Assembly: GCA_946406115.1 (NCBI GenBank)
Contig: OX291546.1
Location: 9,603,019-9,667,018 of the forward strand
DNA: 64,000 nt
From: Apoda limacodes
Lineage: Eukaryota > Arthropoda > Insecta > Lepidoptera > Limacodidae
Direction: 5' to 3'
Shown here: positions 40,691 through 52,194 of the stretch, in pieces
How the letters are laid out: each line of letters begins with the position of its first letter
Position numbering within the stretch: the first letter of the stretch is position 1
The notes under the pieces: model-generated
What the model was told of the DNA's origin: nothing
The model's input: the letters and a program-made list of their open reading frames with translations, nothing else
The model's database searches: none
Made by a program: the position numbers and the translations under genes

Positions 40691-41044
40691 TGTAAAGCTC
40701 TTTGCTGCGTAGAATATTTATGTTTTTATTACACTTTGCTGTGATGTAGTTACAATGAGGAGTTATTATTTAGTAGATGGGACATCTGCCCCAGTGTTAC
40801 CAACTCGGTATCAGGTTTTCGGGCTAATAAGAAACATATATATATATTTAATTTTCAATAACGCTCTTTAAGGTATGATGGTGCTGATGGCTGATGGCTG
40901 ATGGGTTGAACAGAACATTATACAGAAAGCATAGAATATGAGTATTCCGGCGTAAACGAATTGGGAGCTTTTTGAGCTTTTATCGGTATTCTGAAATACG
41001 GTCAAATTTGCGCAAGCCAAATATGAACCTGATACATAAATTTT

Positions 41045-43005
41045 GGAGTCGCTAAAACTTATTCAGAGACTCGTCTGTAAGGTCAGGATAGCTATCGTCG
41101 GCATAATCGAGAATAGGAAGAAGTAACGAATGTGGCAAAGCAATTTTAGTGGGAATAGGTAAGAAATTTCGCATTCGCCTCAAAGAGCTGTTGGTCGCGA
41201 ACAATTTCTTGCTAATTTCATTTACCAGCGGACCCCATGTTAAGAAACGGTCAATTCGTATCCCTATGTTTTTCACTGAGTCACTATAAGGGATTAAGAC
41301 ATTTTTAAATATACTGGTGGAATTAAGGTAAAATCGAATGTCGTTAAGAGACGCGAGCTACCAACAATTATTACTTGAGTTTTAACAGGATTTATTTTCA
41401 GACCGTAGGACTCACTCCAATCTATAATACGAGTCAGATCATAATTTATGTCAGCAATAGCTTGAGCCAGATTTTCAATTGTAGATTGCTTATATATCTG
41501 GAGATATACAGATAGTATATCATTTTCTCGATAAAAGTCGTGTATTTGGTTACAGATGTATTTCTCCGCTATCTTGTCGATGTCTAGGTGGTAGTATTGT
41601 AATAGGCCGGTAGTTATGTAGTCCGATTCATTGCCTTGTTTGTATGAAGGTCGAAATATACCGATTTTCAGGTCATCCAGATAAATAGCTTTTTGAACAC
41701 TCGTATTCATTAGTTTTGATATCGCGTAGGATATTTTATTACTTATTGTTTTTATATCTGATGATTTTATGCAATCGTTTTCGGGTGCTTTATTTATGCT
41801 AATTTTTTATAATATTATTTATCGATTTGGCGTTTGCTCTTTGGAATTTAATAGATACATCAGCAGATTTAAGGTAGGATTCATCTTTTATTAGTTTTTC
41901 ACTACAAATTAGGGTAATTTTATCAACCGCTGTCTTAAAATTGTAAACAAAGTTATTTGCCACCTGTTTCGGCTCTATGTTATTTTTATCAAACGCTTTT
42001 AAAATAGTTTCATCAAACGATTTTGTCAGTCATTTTTATATTTATACATTTCAGATGAGTAATATTTATTTCTCGTGAACCGTTTTGTTTGTCAAGTTCC
42101 GAATTTTCCTATACTCAAGTTTTAGCACTGCATTTGACGGATCATTTTCCATTTCGAATATACAGTCTATTTATGTTCTTATTGATCCATTTTTCTTTAT
42201 CACGCTTCCCTTAAGTTTGTTTTCTTGTATATTCTCTTTTTTACTGACAGCTTAGTATGTTCGACTTTAATTTTAAATTTATATATTGTTTTAGGGCAGG
42301 TCATGGAGTCTACTTGTTTCCAAGTAATTTTTTCCAGTTCCTGTTTTAATTTAATTTTATTAATATCAGTCACGTAAAAAGGAGCACGCTGTTTATTGTT
42401 AGGGTTCGATGCCTGATATTACAATCATTCTGTGATCAGTAAGTACTGTACTGAGCGCAGCAGTGAAAACATCCTGTTTGCTGCATCTAATGAATATATG
42501 ATCTATACATGATTTAGTTGTTATACCACATTACCACATCGTGTTTCTACCCTAGTGTAGTTTGCGATCCCATACTCCAAAACAAATTCGCTTAGTGTAT
42601 CTGCATATTTGTGTGTCAAAGGATTTTGAACTTTCAGATTTATGTTGGTGTCACCCATGTCCAGAAAGTTTTCTACATTTTTATATTTCCTTAGGATATG
42701 CCTCAATTCTGTTATAAAGGAGTTTTTGTTACAATTTGGTGGTCAATGCAGTGCACGTAAAGTATAATTAGTTTTATTTGCTGTTAAAATTTTACCAATT
42801 AATCATTCACAATGTAGGGTAGTGGTTTTAAAACGTTAAATTTTTTGTTTATTATTTAGGTATTGGATAATACTACTTTTCGATCGGTTATCAATTGTAT
42901 ATGCGTTGAATTGCCAACTATATTGTACTTGGATGATATTTGAGTAGAAATTCCTGCCTCAGTAATAATGATTGCATCAAGTTTATTCCGGATGTTTTTT
43001 TTAAT
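41045..43005 (-). mobile_element. Degenerate CR1-like LINE with endonuclease and RT remnants
   Basis: Reading on the minus strand from 43005: endonuclease pieces IDAIIITEAGISTQISSKYN and MGDTNINL (GDxNIN motif) with VLEYGIANYTRVETRCGNVV. Then, after deletions, LKINPVKTQVIIVGSSRLL, VKNIGIRIDRFLTWGPLV and LLLPILDYADDSYPDL. The last blocks resemble the intact RT at 26457-27814 (KCQAIIVGSSRLLS, VKDLGLYIDNTFSW, IIPIIDYADVCYLDL), so the two are related families. The RT active site is deleted. Confidence 0.8.
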
Positions 43006-43234
43006 ACATTGTAAAAGGGAGCTAAAGTTTTTTATTATGGATCAAATGTTAATATATACTATAGTATTTTTTTTACACTTAGGCAGATTATCTAGAAATG
43101 TGAGCGGGTTAAGACAGTTTTTTATTTCTCGACATGGGAACACAGAAAACTTTATTCTCTACCCTGATGACATGATTAACATAGCTAGGACACATCTAGA
43201 ACAATCTCGGAACTCCTAATGGTATAACAGCAGC

Positions 43235-43477
43235 CGTCGCAAAGGGAACCATTTGTTTCAAAAACAACCATTCATATTGCTTTGACCTTTCTTATTAAAT
43301 ATGGCTGCCAACTCCGTCGAATCCACCTCGAGTACGGTTCACTTAAGCCAACAAACACTAGTGAACAACTCTACACGTTTTTGAACGGCATCGGCTAGGA
43401 ACTCAGTTAGTTTTTGAATGGTTCGAGTCATAACTCTACTCGACTCAGTCGGTTTTTTAACGGTCCCCTGGCAGTAA
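43235..43477. repeat. Inverted copy of the left part of the 18496 TIR element
   Basis: In reverse complement it matches 18496-18735: CAGGGGACCGTTAAAAAACC, GACTGAGTCGAGTAGAGTTATGACTC, CAAAAACTAACTGAGTTCC, CGTTCAAAAACGTGTAGAGTTGT, and GGTCAAAGCAAT. Only about 240 bp here, against about 950 bp at 18.5 kb. Confidence 0.8.
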
Positions 43478-43796
43478 TCAACTTAAACAATGTCATTATG
43501 TTTGAGCTTTAAATTAAAAAATAAATGTGTGTAAAATCCATCCACTACTGTTTCTTGTTAGAAGTGATAAAAAATATACTCATTAACAAAATACCGCTTA
43601 TAAAAGCAAGCTAAGTGGTACACTTTTTTTTTTTGTGAAGTGGTATATTTTTAATTTTTTTTTTTTTTTATTTTTTGCATATATTTAATGGCACGAAAAC
43701 TGCGAGGCAATGGGGATCCGAGGGTTAATTAAAAGAGGTTTCGAGTTGCCACTTCAATTTAATAAAAAAAAAAAACATATTATTAGCTGTGCTTAA

Positions 43797-44150
43797 CACA
43801 GAAAACGGAGTTTTGGCGCGAATCTTAAGAAGGAGTGGTGTTTTTTTCTGTTTAATTTTTCTAAATTCATTAAGTGACTTTCGATGTATATATTTTAGCA
43901 ATGTTTTACGAAAGCGTGTTAAGAATTGTGCAGCGAAGGCTCATGAATAGTGAATTATGAAGAAATAAGCAGGACATGACGCGCAATATCTGAGGATCCA
44001 CACCAAATCTCCCGCCCAATCTTGGGACTTGAAAACGAGGACGCGCGGTAACGCCCGCGCAACGATACGATATAATATAATTGACTTTGACTCTGGCAAA
44101 TGCATAAATGGTCTGCTAAGACCGTGCGAGCCCATTATAATATTAAAAAA
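43797..44150. repeat. Dispersed repeat, copy 2 (partner 28215-28575)
   Basis: Nearly identical to 28215-28575, including the terminal hairpin (stem changed by one base, AGCCCATT) and A-run. It lies about 110 bp upstream of the Emg1 start codon, so it forms part of that gene's promoter-proximal sequence. Confidence 0.8.
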
Positions 44151-44261
44151 AAAACAGAAAACTCAATCTCTTTAATCTGTGGCCAATTAGTTAGGTTATG
44201 CAGATTTTGGTTTTGGTATTTTTGTCCCTTTTGTCACTTAAAATATAATAACTATAACAGT

Positions 44262-44405
44262 ATGGGCAAGAAAAGAAAACTTTTAACAAAAGATGACGAA
44301 TTTGAATACGACCCCATTCCACGCCATTTAGTTACTTCACATATCAAAAAACAAGAAAAACGTCTTATTGTTATTTTGGAAAATGCTCAGCTCGAAACAG
44401 TTAAG
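44262..44405 (+). CDS. Emg1: Emg1 exon 1
   Basis: ATG in context AACAGTATGGG. Encodes [20 protein letters not shown] and, further on, [16 protein letters not shown], then donor AAG|GTATAA, phase 0 (48 codons). The basic N-terminus fits a nucleolar protein. Confidence 0.95.
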
Positions 44406-47400
44406 GTATAAATAAATTAAAATGTATATCCTGCTTTGCTTGAGCTCTTTATACCTAGGCAATCCAAGTCACATTTACACTTTAAAATATAACTTAACCT
44501 ATAATAACATACAGTAGAATCCCGATTATCCGAACATCGATTATCCGAACATCCGATTATCCGGACTCATTCGTCTCGGCTCTAATTATTAATTTAAAAA
44601 TGTTTTGACGTCGCAACGATACATGTTACGACAAGTTTATTCCCGCCTCCGACGGTGTACTCCCGCTCTCATTTGTTTGCGGGATAGTGTTTGTTGTTGT
44701 TTCATTTTCTTTGATAGCGTTCAACTGAAAGGTTTTCTTTTATTTTTGTTTACGTTTTGTGTTGGAAATTTAAAATGTCCAAGCGAAAAAGAGTAGTGTT
44801 GTCTCTTAAAGACAAAATGAAGATAATTGAGAGTATAAAAAATGGTGAATCTGGCAGTAAGTTGGCACAAATATATGGTGTCGGAACTTCTACGATATCA
44901 GACATTAAAAAGAATTGTAATTCCATAATGAAATTCACCTGCGCGCTTGAGCAAGAAGATGGAAGTTCGCTACGTAAAGTCATGAAAAAATCTCAAAATG
45001 AAATTCTGGAGAATGCAGTTTTTACTTGGTTCTTACAAAAGAGAGCATGCGGTCCGCCCATATCTGGACCTCTGTTATGTGAAAAAGCAATGGATTTTAA
45101 TCAAAAACTTGGTGGTGATACTTCTTTCAAGGCGAGCTGTGGATGGTTAGCAAGATTCAAATCCAGACATGGAATTCGAGAACTGGAGATTCAAGGAGAA
45201 AAACTGTCTGCTAACGTCGCATCAGCCGACTCTTTTGTTAACGAGCTAAAAGAATTTCTAGATGAAAAAAAATACGATTTAGATTTTGTATACAATGCGG
45301 ACGAAACAGGTCTTAATTGGAACGCTCTACCAAGCAGATCATTAGCATCGCGACGTGAAAATGCAGCACCGGGGCACAAAGTGAGTAAGGACAGAGTTAC
45401 AGTTATGGTTTGCGCAAACGCTAAAGGAACACATCAATTGCCGCTGCTACTTATTGGTAAATCAAAAAATCCGCGCTGTTTAAAAAATGTTAAAATACCC
45501 TTAATATATACGCTAACCAACAAAAAGCGTAGATGAACACAGATATTTTTCTTACTTGGTATGAAAATACGTTTATTCCTGAGGTGAAGAAATTTCAAAA
45601 GGACGTGGGAAAAGAGGGCGATGTATTGGTGTTATTAGATAATGCGTCAACGCACCCTTCCGCTGAAACACTAAATCGAGAAAATGGGAAGTTTACGGTT
45701 AAGTTTTTGCCCCCTAACGTAACATCGATATTGCAACCTATGGACCAAAGTGTCATTGAAACTTTAAAACGTTTATACAGAAAGCAGCTACTGCGTCGTC
45801 TTTTATCAGCAGACGACAGTGAAATAGAAACGTTGTTAAAGTTTTTTAAAGAAATTAATTTAAAAGTTGTTGTTATATGCTGGTAGCAGCGTGGAATTCT
45901 GTGGAATTGCAAACATTAAAAAGGGCATGGAATAAATTATTAAAATTAACTCTATCTGATTCTTCAATTAAACCGCACGACGATTTTAAAGAAATAACCG
46001 AAGCAATGAAAATTCTTAGCATTGGTGAAGGGTGCGATGAAGAGAATATTATGGAGTGGCTAAACTGCGATAGTGAAGACCCTGGATTCCAAATATTAAC
46101 TGATGAAGAAATCATTGAGGATTTAAACAGTAACGAGAGAGAAGATGAAGAAGAGACTGAAACTGGGGATGTATGTCAAGTACCATCTCACGCAGAAGCT
46201 TTTGAAGCTCTATATGTTGCTTTTAAGTGGTTTGAAAGACAGGACGAATCGGATCCCATACAGTTGTTACAACTGAAGCGCATCAGGGACTTGGCTGCGA
46301 GAAAAAGATGTGATTCATTACGTCAAAAACCTATAACAAGTTATTTCCAACCAAACTTTTAAATTACATAGGTATTATGTAATTCATTATCTATCGTTAT
46401 AGCTCGTTTTTTATATATCGTATTATCTAAGTAAAACCCATTACATAATAAAAAGTTATTAAAACTTAAATATTATTTGATTTGCTTTGAAATCGGTTAT
46501 CCGGATTTTCGATTATACGGAATACCCCTGGTTTTAATTGATCCGGATAATCGGGATTCTACCTAAAACCTCATGAGACTAGATATCATTAGAATTAAAT
46601 ACCCATCCTATTAACCATAGGTTTCTAAAGTATACTACGGGTGACGTTGTTACTAAAAATTCGTAAAAGCTACATCAAAATGATTTCAGCAATTAATATG
46701 AATTACAAACTTTAATTAATTTAGTATTTTTAGTTACTTTGGTCGGGTTTATAGTGATAACAAAATAATGATATCAATGTATATTCGTTGTTGTTGTTGT
46801 GTAGCTAAGTTGAATTATTTAAACACCTATCCCAGGTTGTGGGTCAGATTAACTCAAAGGGAAAAAAACTGCATCTAGAATATTTTTTAATTTTTTTGCT
46901 GGGTTGAATCTTATATCGAGTAGCCTGAATTTGAGGATCCGTCATTGTGGGGGGGGGGTTAAGTGCAACTTTAGCTGCCAGAGCTACATCGAAATATTAA
47001 AAAAAATCTAAAAACATCAAAATATGGGAGATGCACTTATTAAAAGGCTGCCATAAAATTTTCATGGGTTGTTAATTTCAAAAAATTATTATAAATAAAA
47101 TAAACAGTTTTTTGTAACTTTTATAGTGCAGTTTCCATAAGTATATATATAAGAAGAGCTTCAAGAAAAAAACATTTTTAGAGCTATTATTCAAACATTT
47201 ATGCTGTTTTCAATGGAATCAGAGTTTCAAAAAATAATAAAAGATTAACAAATGCCAATTTTTTATTAAATAAACTTAAAATAATTTGCAAAATGCAACT
47301 TTATTATTTAAAATAGACTATGATTTATTTAGTTTTTTAATTCGATACTAAAAAAAATATTATATACATTTGAATAGTAAAAATTTAAGAAAATCCAATA

Positions 47401-50400
47401 GTCTACAACTTTCTGAAAAACATAGTATCCATTAAACACTTAGTTCAGAAGATATAAACGAGAAAACTGAAACAAGTCTGAAAATTTTGAAGCTTATTGC
47501 ACCCCTTTCAAGTTAGCACAGGGTCCTCGAGGTCAAAAACTTAGATTATAGGCCTCAGAGTATCCCTTAATGACATACCAAAATTTCATTAACCTCACAT
47601 TGCTATGCAGATGACAGTACTGGAGACGCTTATTACACGGGCCGTGCAAGCATCCCAAGTTCCGTTGTGGAGGAAAAGCGTGAAGAACTTGTGTCTCAAA
47701 TCGAGATCGGTCTGTCCAGGATCTCTGACTGGGGGCGGGAAAACTTGGTCCGATTCAACCCTTCAAAGACACAAGTCTGCACGTTCACCGCTAAGAAAAC
47801 CCCATTCACTGTAGTCCCACAATTCCAGAACATCCCCTCTCCATCTCTAAGAGCATTGGGATCCTTGGCGTTGACATCTCCAGCGATGTTCAGTTCCGAG
47901 ATCATTTGCTAGACAAGGTAAAGCTGGTGTCCAAAAAACTTGGTGTACTCAACAGAGCGAAGCAGTACTTCACGTCGGGGCAAAGGTTGCTACTTTACAA
48001 GTCGCAAGCCCGGCCCCATATGGAGTACTGCTGCCATCTCTGGGCGGGTGCACCCGGATACCAGCTTGGCCCTTTTGACTCGGTTCAACGACGGGCTGTG
48101 AGAATTGTCGACGATCCCAAACTCACTTGCGGTATCGAGCCCTTAAGTCTGAGGAGAGACTTTGCCTCCCTGTGTGTGTTCTACCGCTTGTACAATGGAT
48201 TGTGTTCTGAGGAATTGTTCGAAATGATGCCCACGGCTACTTTCTACCATCGCACCGCTCGCCATCGACAGGGAATTCATTCTCACACTTTGGAACCAAA
48301 ATGGTCGCGAACAGTGCGGTTTCAGAGAAACTTCCTCCCGCGAACGCTTGGGTTGTGGAATGAGCTCCCTGCCAAGGTTTTCTCTAAGGACTACTACTAC
48401 TACTAGGTGACCGCTGACCATCAGGCGGACCGTTGGCTTGTTTGGTATAAAAAAAAAAAAAAAAAAAAAACATACTTGCCAGATAGAAAGTGAATATTGA
48501 CTGGATTATTACTAATCAAACAAGAATGATCATGTAGTGAATAGTAGAAAGTATCTAGTACAGTCTGAAGTATTGTGTCCTACTTAGTATATAGTAAAGT
48601 ATTAAATACCAAAATAAACAGAATCACAAAAAAAGTATTGAGTATTCTCAGGTGTTGATACTTGTGGATCTTTAGGTTTCAGTGCACTTTTAGTGACTGT
48701 GTATGCCTCGATAGGGTATCCATTTGGTTATTACTTTGAATATTTCTTACAATAAATTGTTTCAGGCAGGCAACAGCTTCGAACTACTAAACTGTGATGA
48801 CCATGCAAATATACTGAGAAAAAACAACCGTGATCCTGGTTCCTGTCGTCCAGATATCACACATCAGTCTCTGCTCATGTTGATGGACTCTCCTTTGAAC
48901 CGAGCTGGTCTTTTGCAAGTTTATATTCACACAGAAAAAAATGTATTAATAGAAATAAATCCTCAAACCAGGATACCAAGGACCTTTAAACGTTTTGCTG
49001 GGCTTATAGGTATTCATTATTTAAATTCAAACAATTCTTATTCCTTATAGATATGCAAAATTATCAGTATAGTTCTAATACTACTATTCAATATGCTACT
49101 TGTTCAGAGAGGTAGATATTCTGCACATACCAATAAGTATTTTTCTTCTGAAGGACAGTTATTCCACAGGGAGCGTTCAAGTATTACGTAACGCAATTTT
49201 GGCTCATTTTTGAAATATATAACAAGCCCTAACGTTTTACAAGATCCCCCCTCCCCCCAAATTCGTTACGTAATACTTGAACGCTCCCACATCACTCTCT
49301 TTTTTAACCCAGATGAAAACAAAGGGGTGTTATTAGTTTGTTGTGTATCTGTCTGTGGTATTGTAGAGTCGATATGGATCTACTATATTGATTAACTGAT
49401 TTTGAATTAGTTTGTTTTGTTTGAAAGATGACTTGATCAAGAGTATTCTTAGGTATGATTTAAGAAAATTTGTTCTCCAGATCCGATCCATTCGAAATTT
49501 TGTATCCTGTTACTTCAATAAAATTGCTAGAAAGTAGTAACCTTAACCTGATGTTGCTGCATCACCTAGAACCTGATAATTTTGACAAGTGTATCTGTGG
49601 CATTGTAGCGCCCAAACAGATGAATAGATTTCCCTTTAGTTTGTTTTTGATCTTACCCTGATGCTGCAGCAGCACCAACTTACAGCAGAGATATCATGTG
49701 AGATACCTAGTGCAATGGTCTCAATGAATGGGTTAATAGTGATCAGTATCTGATGGTGGAGCAGGAAAGAGAAATAAGGATTTAAGCTTTGGCATACCTT
49801 AGCAAATATGTGCTGTTTTGACGCGCGTGTTTCGCGCTTTTCATCCTCTTTTATTTTAGTCGTAATATTTTTCTTTTCAATGGAAAGACACTACATTTTT
49901 TTACAGATTTCGAATACAGGATACCTTCCATACAGAACTTGAAATTGTATTATTTGTGTTTGCAATACATTTATAAATTATACCAGGCAATATACCAGTC
50001 TAGCAGCATATTATGTACACCTATCATCATAGTTATACAAAAATAGTTTATGACTAATTGAAAAACATAGCAAAAAACTTTTCAACCACATGACAGCTCT
50101 ACCATTTATTTTTTAAATGCCTATTTAAAAGTTCACACTTTGTTTCCAGTTCAACTTCTCCACAAGTTTGCAATCAGAGCATCAGATGGACCAATGAAAC
50201 TGTTAAAAGTTATCAAGAATCCTGTAACATCACACCTCCCAGTTGGTGTTAGGAAGGTCACCATGTCGTTCAGCTCAAAGGTAGTTAGCAACTGCCGAGA
50301 ATTAGTGCCTAAAGATGAACCTATCGTCTTGATAGTTGGCGCAATGGCTCATGGTAAAGTGGAAGCTGATTACTCTGAAGATGTCATATCAATTAGCAAC

Positions 50401-50472
50401 TATCCTCTGTCAGCTGCATTGACGTGTGCAAAACTTTGTACAGCTTTTGAAGAAGTTTGGAGTGTAGTATAA
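44262..50472 (+). CDS. Emg1: EMG1/NEP1, 18S rRNA N1-pseudouridine methyltransferase; three coding exons, complete
   Basis: Exons 44262-44405, 48766-49009 and 50150-50472 join to 711 nt, 236 residues, with phase-compatible GT/AG junctions (0, 1). Emg1/Nep1 is a SPOUT-fold methyltransferase of the nucleolus that acts on a conserved pseudouridine of 18S rRNA during 40S biogenesis. Hallmarks: [92 protein letters not shown]; the SAM-site loop region [26 protein letters not shown]; and the C-terminal AFEEVWSVV. Human EMG1 is 244 residues. Intron 1 (4.36 kb) carries a pogo/Tigger element and a LINE A copy. Intron 2 (1.14 kb) carries a MITE. No frame damage. Confidence 0.97.
44512..46563 (+). mobile_element. 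pogo/Tigger-like DNA transposon in Emg1 intron 1, nearly complete
   Basis: Terminal inverted repeats: CAGTAGAATCCCGATTATCC on the left, and GGATAATCGGGATTCTACC on the right, flanked by TA (44510-44511 and 46564-46565). Subterminal ATTATCCG motifs are repeated. The interior encodes a CENP-B/jerky-type transposase. Length 2,052 bp is typical for a complete copy. It is in the same orientation as Emg1. Confidence 0.93.
44775..46362 (+). pseudogene. Tigger/jerky-type transposase, broken by two frameshifts and a stop
   Basis: From M at 44775: [20 protein letters not shown] begins the CENP-B-type helix-turn-helix. A second DNA-binding segment ([16 protein letters not shown]) follows, then the DDE core: [16 protein letters not shown] (first Asp), [15 protein letters not shown] (second Asp) and [20 protein letters not shown] (third Asp). 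The C-terminus ends [13 protein letters not shown]. The frame shifts near 45495-45505 and again near 45860. After the first shift, TAG (45532-45534) stands where related proteins have Trp before MNTDIF. All three catalytic Asp codons survive, so the decay is recent. Confidence 0.9.
46566..47596. other. Emg1 intron 1, unannotated part
   Basis: AT-rich intronic sequence with no coding or TE protein signature. A G-run at about 46949-46957 and a (TTG)n run near 46788 are simple repeats. Confidence 0.35.
47597..48471 (+). mobile_element. LINE A copy in Emg1 intron 1, 5'-truncated
   Basis: Begins within the RT catalytic motif (CATTGCTATGCAGATGACAG, coding for HCYADDS) and runs through [40 protein letters not shown] and [20 protein letters not shown]. 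It ends with a 21-nt A tail at 48450-48471. A frameshift near 47840 splits it. The usual C-terminal coding segment (MEFFKKEVIRFLKGRQ..) is missing, replaced by (ACT)n after KVFSKDY. Confidence 0.92.
48766..49009 (+). CDS. Emg1: Emg1 exon 2
   Basis: Acceptor AAATTGTTTCAG before GCAGGCAAC; donor CTTATAG|GTATTC. Encodes [20 protein letters not shown] and, at its end, [16 protein letters not shown], phase 1. The ATG-initiated ORF start upstream at 48724 is intronic. Confidence 0.96.
49169..49288. mobile_element. 120-bp TTACGTAACG MITE in Emg1 intron 2
   Basis: GGGAGCGTTCAAGTATTACG at the left end, with inverted TIRs of 25 bp (…TTACGTAACG inward) on both sides. Flanked by ACA on each side, a possible 3-bp duplication. 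Looks like a Harbinger-type MITE. No coding capacity. Confidence 0.88.
49300..49805 (+). repeat. Dispersed repeat, copy 1 (partner 60125-60600)
   Basis: Blocks in common with 60125-60600: TGTGTATCTGTC.GTGGCAT, TTTGTTTGAAAG.TGACTTGATC, CAGATCCGATC.ATTCGAAATTT, TATCCTGTTACTTCAAT, CTGATGCTGCAGCA, ATAGTGATCAG..TCTGATG, and GGAAAGAGAAAT. The ORFs drawn at 49210-49661 are repeat-derived. In Emg1 intron 2. Confidence 0.75.
50150..50472 (+). CDS. Emg1: Emg1 exon 3 (last)
   Basis: Acceptor CTTTGTTTCCAG before TTCAACTTC. With the phase-1 G from exon 2 it reads [20 protein letters not shown], then [22 protein letters not shown] and [12 protein letters not shown]. The upstream ATG at 50140 is intronic. 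Confidence 0.97.
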
Positions 50473-50518
50473 GATTATTTATAGTAATTAAAATTCTAAG
50501 TCAAGGCACTTGTTTTAA

Positions 50519-50774
50519 TACATTAAGAATCATAAGCCTCTTTAGTGCTAAAATATTTAAATAAAACCAGTTGCAATTTTTGTATAGACAGAGTCTTACG
50601 GCGAAATCATTCAAACCAGAGAATTGACTAGTCAAAGCCTGGTTTATACATTAAGAATCATAAGCCTCTTTAGTGCTTAAATATTTAAATAAAACCAGTT
50701 GCAATTTTTGTATAGACAGAGTCTAACGGCGAAATCATTCAAACCAGAGAATTGACTAGTCAAAGCATGGTTTT
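50519..50774 (+). repeat. 128-bp tandem duplication in the Emg1 3' UTR, doubling the polyadenylation signal
   Basis: Unit 1 (50519-50646) and unit 2 (50647-50774) differ at only about three positions. Each contains TTTAAATAAAACC, giving AATAAA at 50560-50565 and 50688-50693, 88 and 216 nt after the stop. This could give Emg1 two equivalent 3' ends. Confidence 0.9.
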
Positions 50775-50799
50775 TTTTTTATTATTTAAACAGCTTTTA

Positions 50800-51115
50800 T
50801 CATTGGGTACGTCCCTGTGTAATTCGGTTATCAACGAGGGATTCCTACTGCAACTCCTTGATTGTAAGAGAGTAAGAGAGTTTGCAGTTTATAGCAAGCA
50901 ATAGTTTAGTTTATAGCTAGTTTGTCAACGTGGAACTCGGTTATAGTTATTCCTGCGGAAACTTTTGAAGTTTTTAAAAGTAGCCTATGTCCGTCTCTTC
51001 AACTGTCTTTGTGCCAAATTTCAGCTTAACTGGATGTTTTGTTGCTACGAGATCGTTCCTTCACGTTGCAACGGAGCATTATTAGTTTAATTTTTTTGAA
51101 CTGTAAGCAAACAAA
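50800..51115. repeat. TE-tail-like repeat
   Basis: Contains GGAACTCGGTTATAGTTATTCC, AAAAGTAGCCTATGTCCGTC and CCAAATTTCAGCTTAACTGG, phrases I recognise from abundant lepidopteran SINE/RTE-tail repeats. Related in places to 52195-52525 on the opposite strand. Non-coding. Confidence 0.5.
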
Positions 51116-51224
51116 TAAATAATTATTGGTATGGTTTACAAACTTTTAGTAGTTCGCACAGCTTTACAAGGACAACAGTAGGTACTATTTTAAGCGTCTA
51201 CCTGTTGCCGTTATCAATATCGAG

Positions 51225-51460
51225 TAAAAAAATCACGTTTGTTGTATGGGAGCCCCCTTAAATATTTATTTTATTCTATTTTTAGTATTTGTTATTTATT
51301 ATTGCGGCAACAGAAATACATCTTCTGTGAAAATTTCAACTGTCTAACTATTACGGTCCATTAGATACAGCCTGGTGACAGACGGACGGACGGACAGCGG
51401 AGTCTTAGTAATAGGGTTCCGCTAATTACCCCATGGGTACGGAACCCTAAAAAGAAATTT
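51225..51460 (-). repeat. AGGGTTCCGTACC-family repeat, copy 3
   Basis: Reverse complement of the unit at 12594-12836: GTTGTATGGGAGCCCCCTTA, CAACAGAAATACATCTTCTG, GAAAATTTCAACTGTCTAAC, CAGACGGACGGACGG, AATAGGGTTCCGCTAATTAC and TACGGAACCCTAAAAAG. Followed to 51560 by GGCGAACGT duplicates and CCCGAGTCCGGCTCGCACTT, the tail motif of the same family. Confidence 0.85.
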
Positions 51461-51560
51461 CTAACAAACCCGGCGAACGTAGTTCCGCTGCCCTATGTAA
51501 CCCGGCGAACGTTGGTTTTTACCTAAAGTGCCCGAGTCCGGCTCGCACTTGACAGATCAG

Positions 51561-52190
51561 ATACGATTACAGATCAGATATACGATTCACTGATCGCGAT
51601 AAAAACTTCTAATCCTTTCTCTTTAAGTTCCTATCATATCTTATAAGCTGGATCAAATAACAGATAGTTACGAAGTTTGATCAAAATCGGTTTAGTAGTT
51701 TAGGAGTCCATCGCGGACAAACAACGTGACACGTAATTTTTATATATATAGATTTAACGTAGGTATCGACTTTTAGCAGATAAGCTGCAATTATCTATAG
51801 AATTGTTTAGACTTGTGTAAATGTGGTCTAATAGAAGTGAATGCAAATTAGGATACATAGGTAAACCCATAAACAGGTAGGTACATTGTTAACAAATGGG
51901 ATGCAATTATTCACATAATTCACGGCGCTGGAATGCGAATGACAAGTAGGTATTCATGCAGATTTGTTCACTACGTGTTTGACATGTATTACTTAGCTGT
52001 TGGTACTTTGCACTTAATTGTAGGAAAAATACTTAAGTTATATCTTATCAGAAGTACTTAGACTTGATTTAGGTTACCGATCGAAACGGTAATGTTTACA
52101 TCGGAAAATAGTTGAAGACAAAACATAAAAACATTCTGCCTAAAAAAAGAATAATTTTAGTAGTATCTAATAATTTTTATAACAAAAACA
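51561..52190. other. Intergenic, no identifiable feature
   Basis: AT-rich. 51640-51755 has short phrases (AAACTTTGTAA-like; ATATATATAGA) typical of repeat tails. No gene. Confidence 0.3.
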
Positions 52191-52194
52191 TCCT

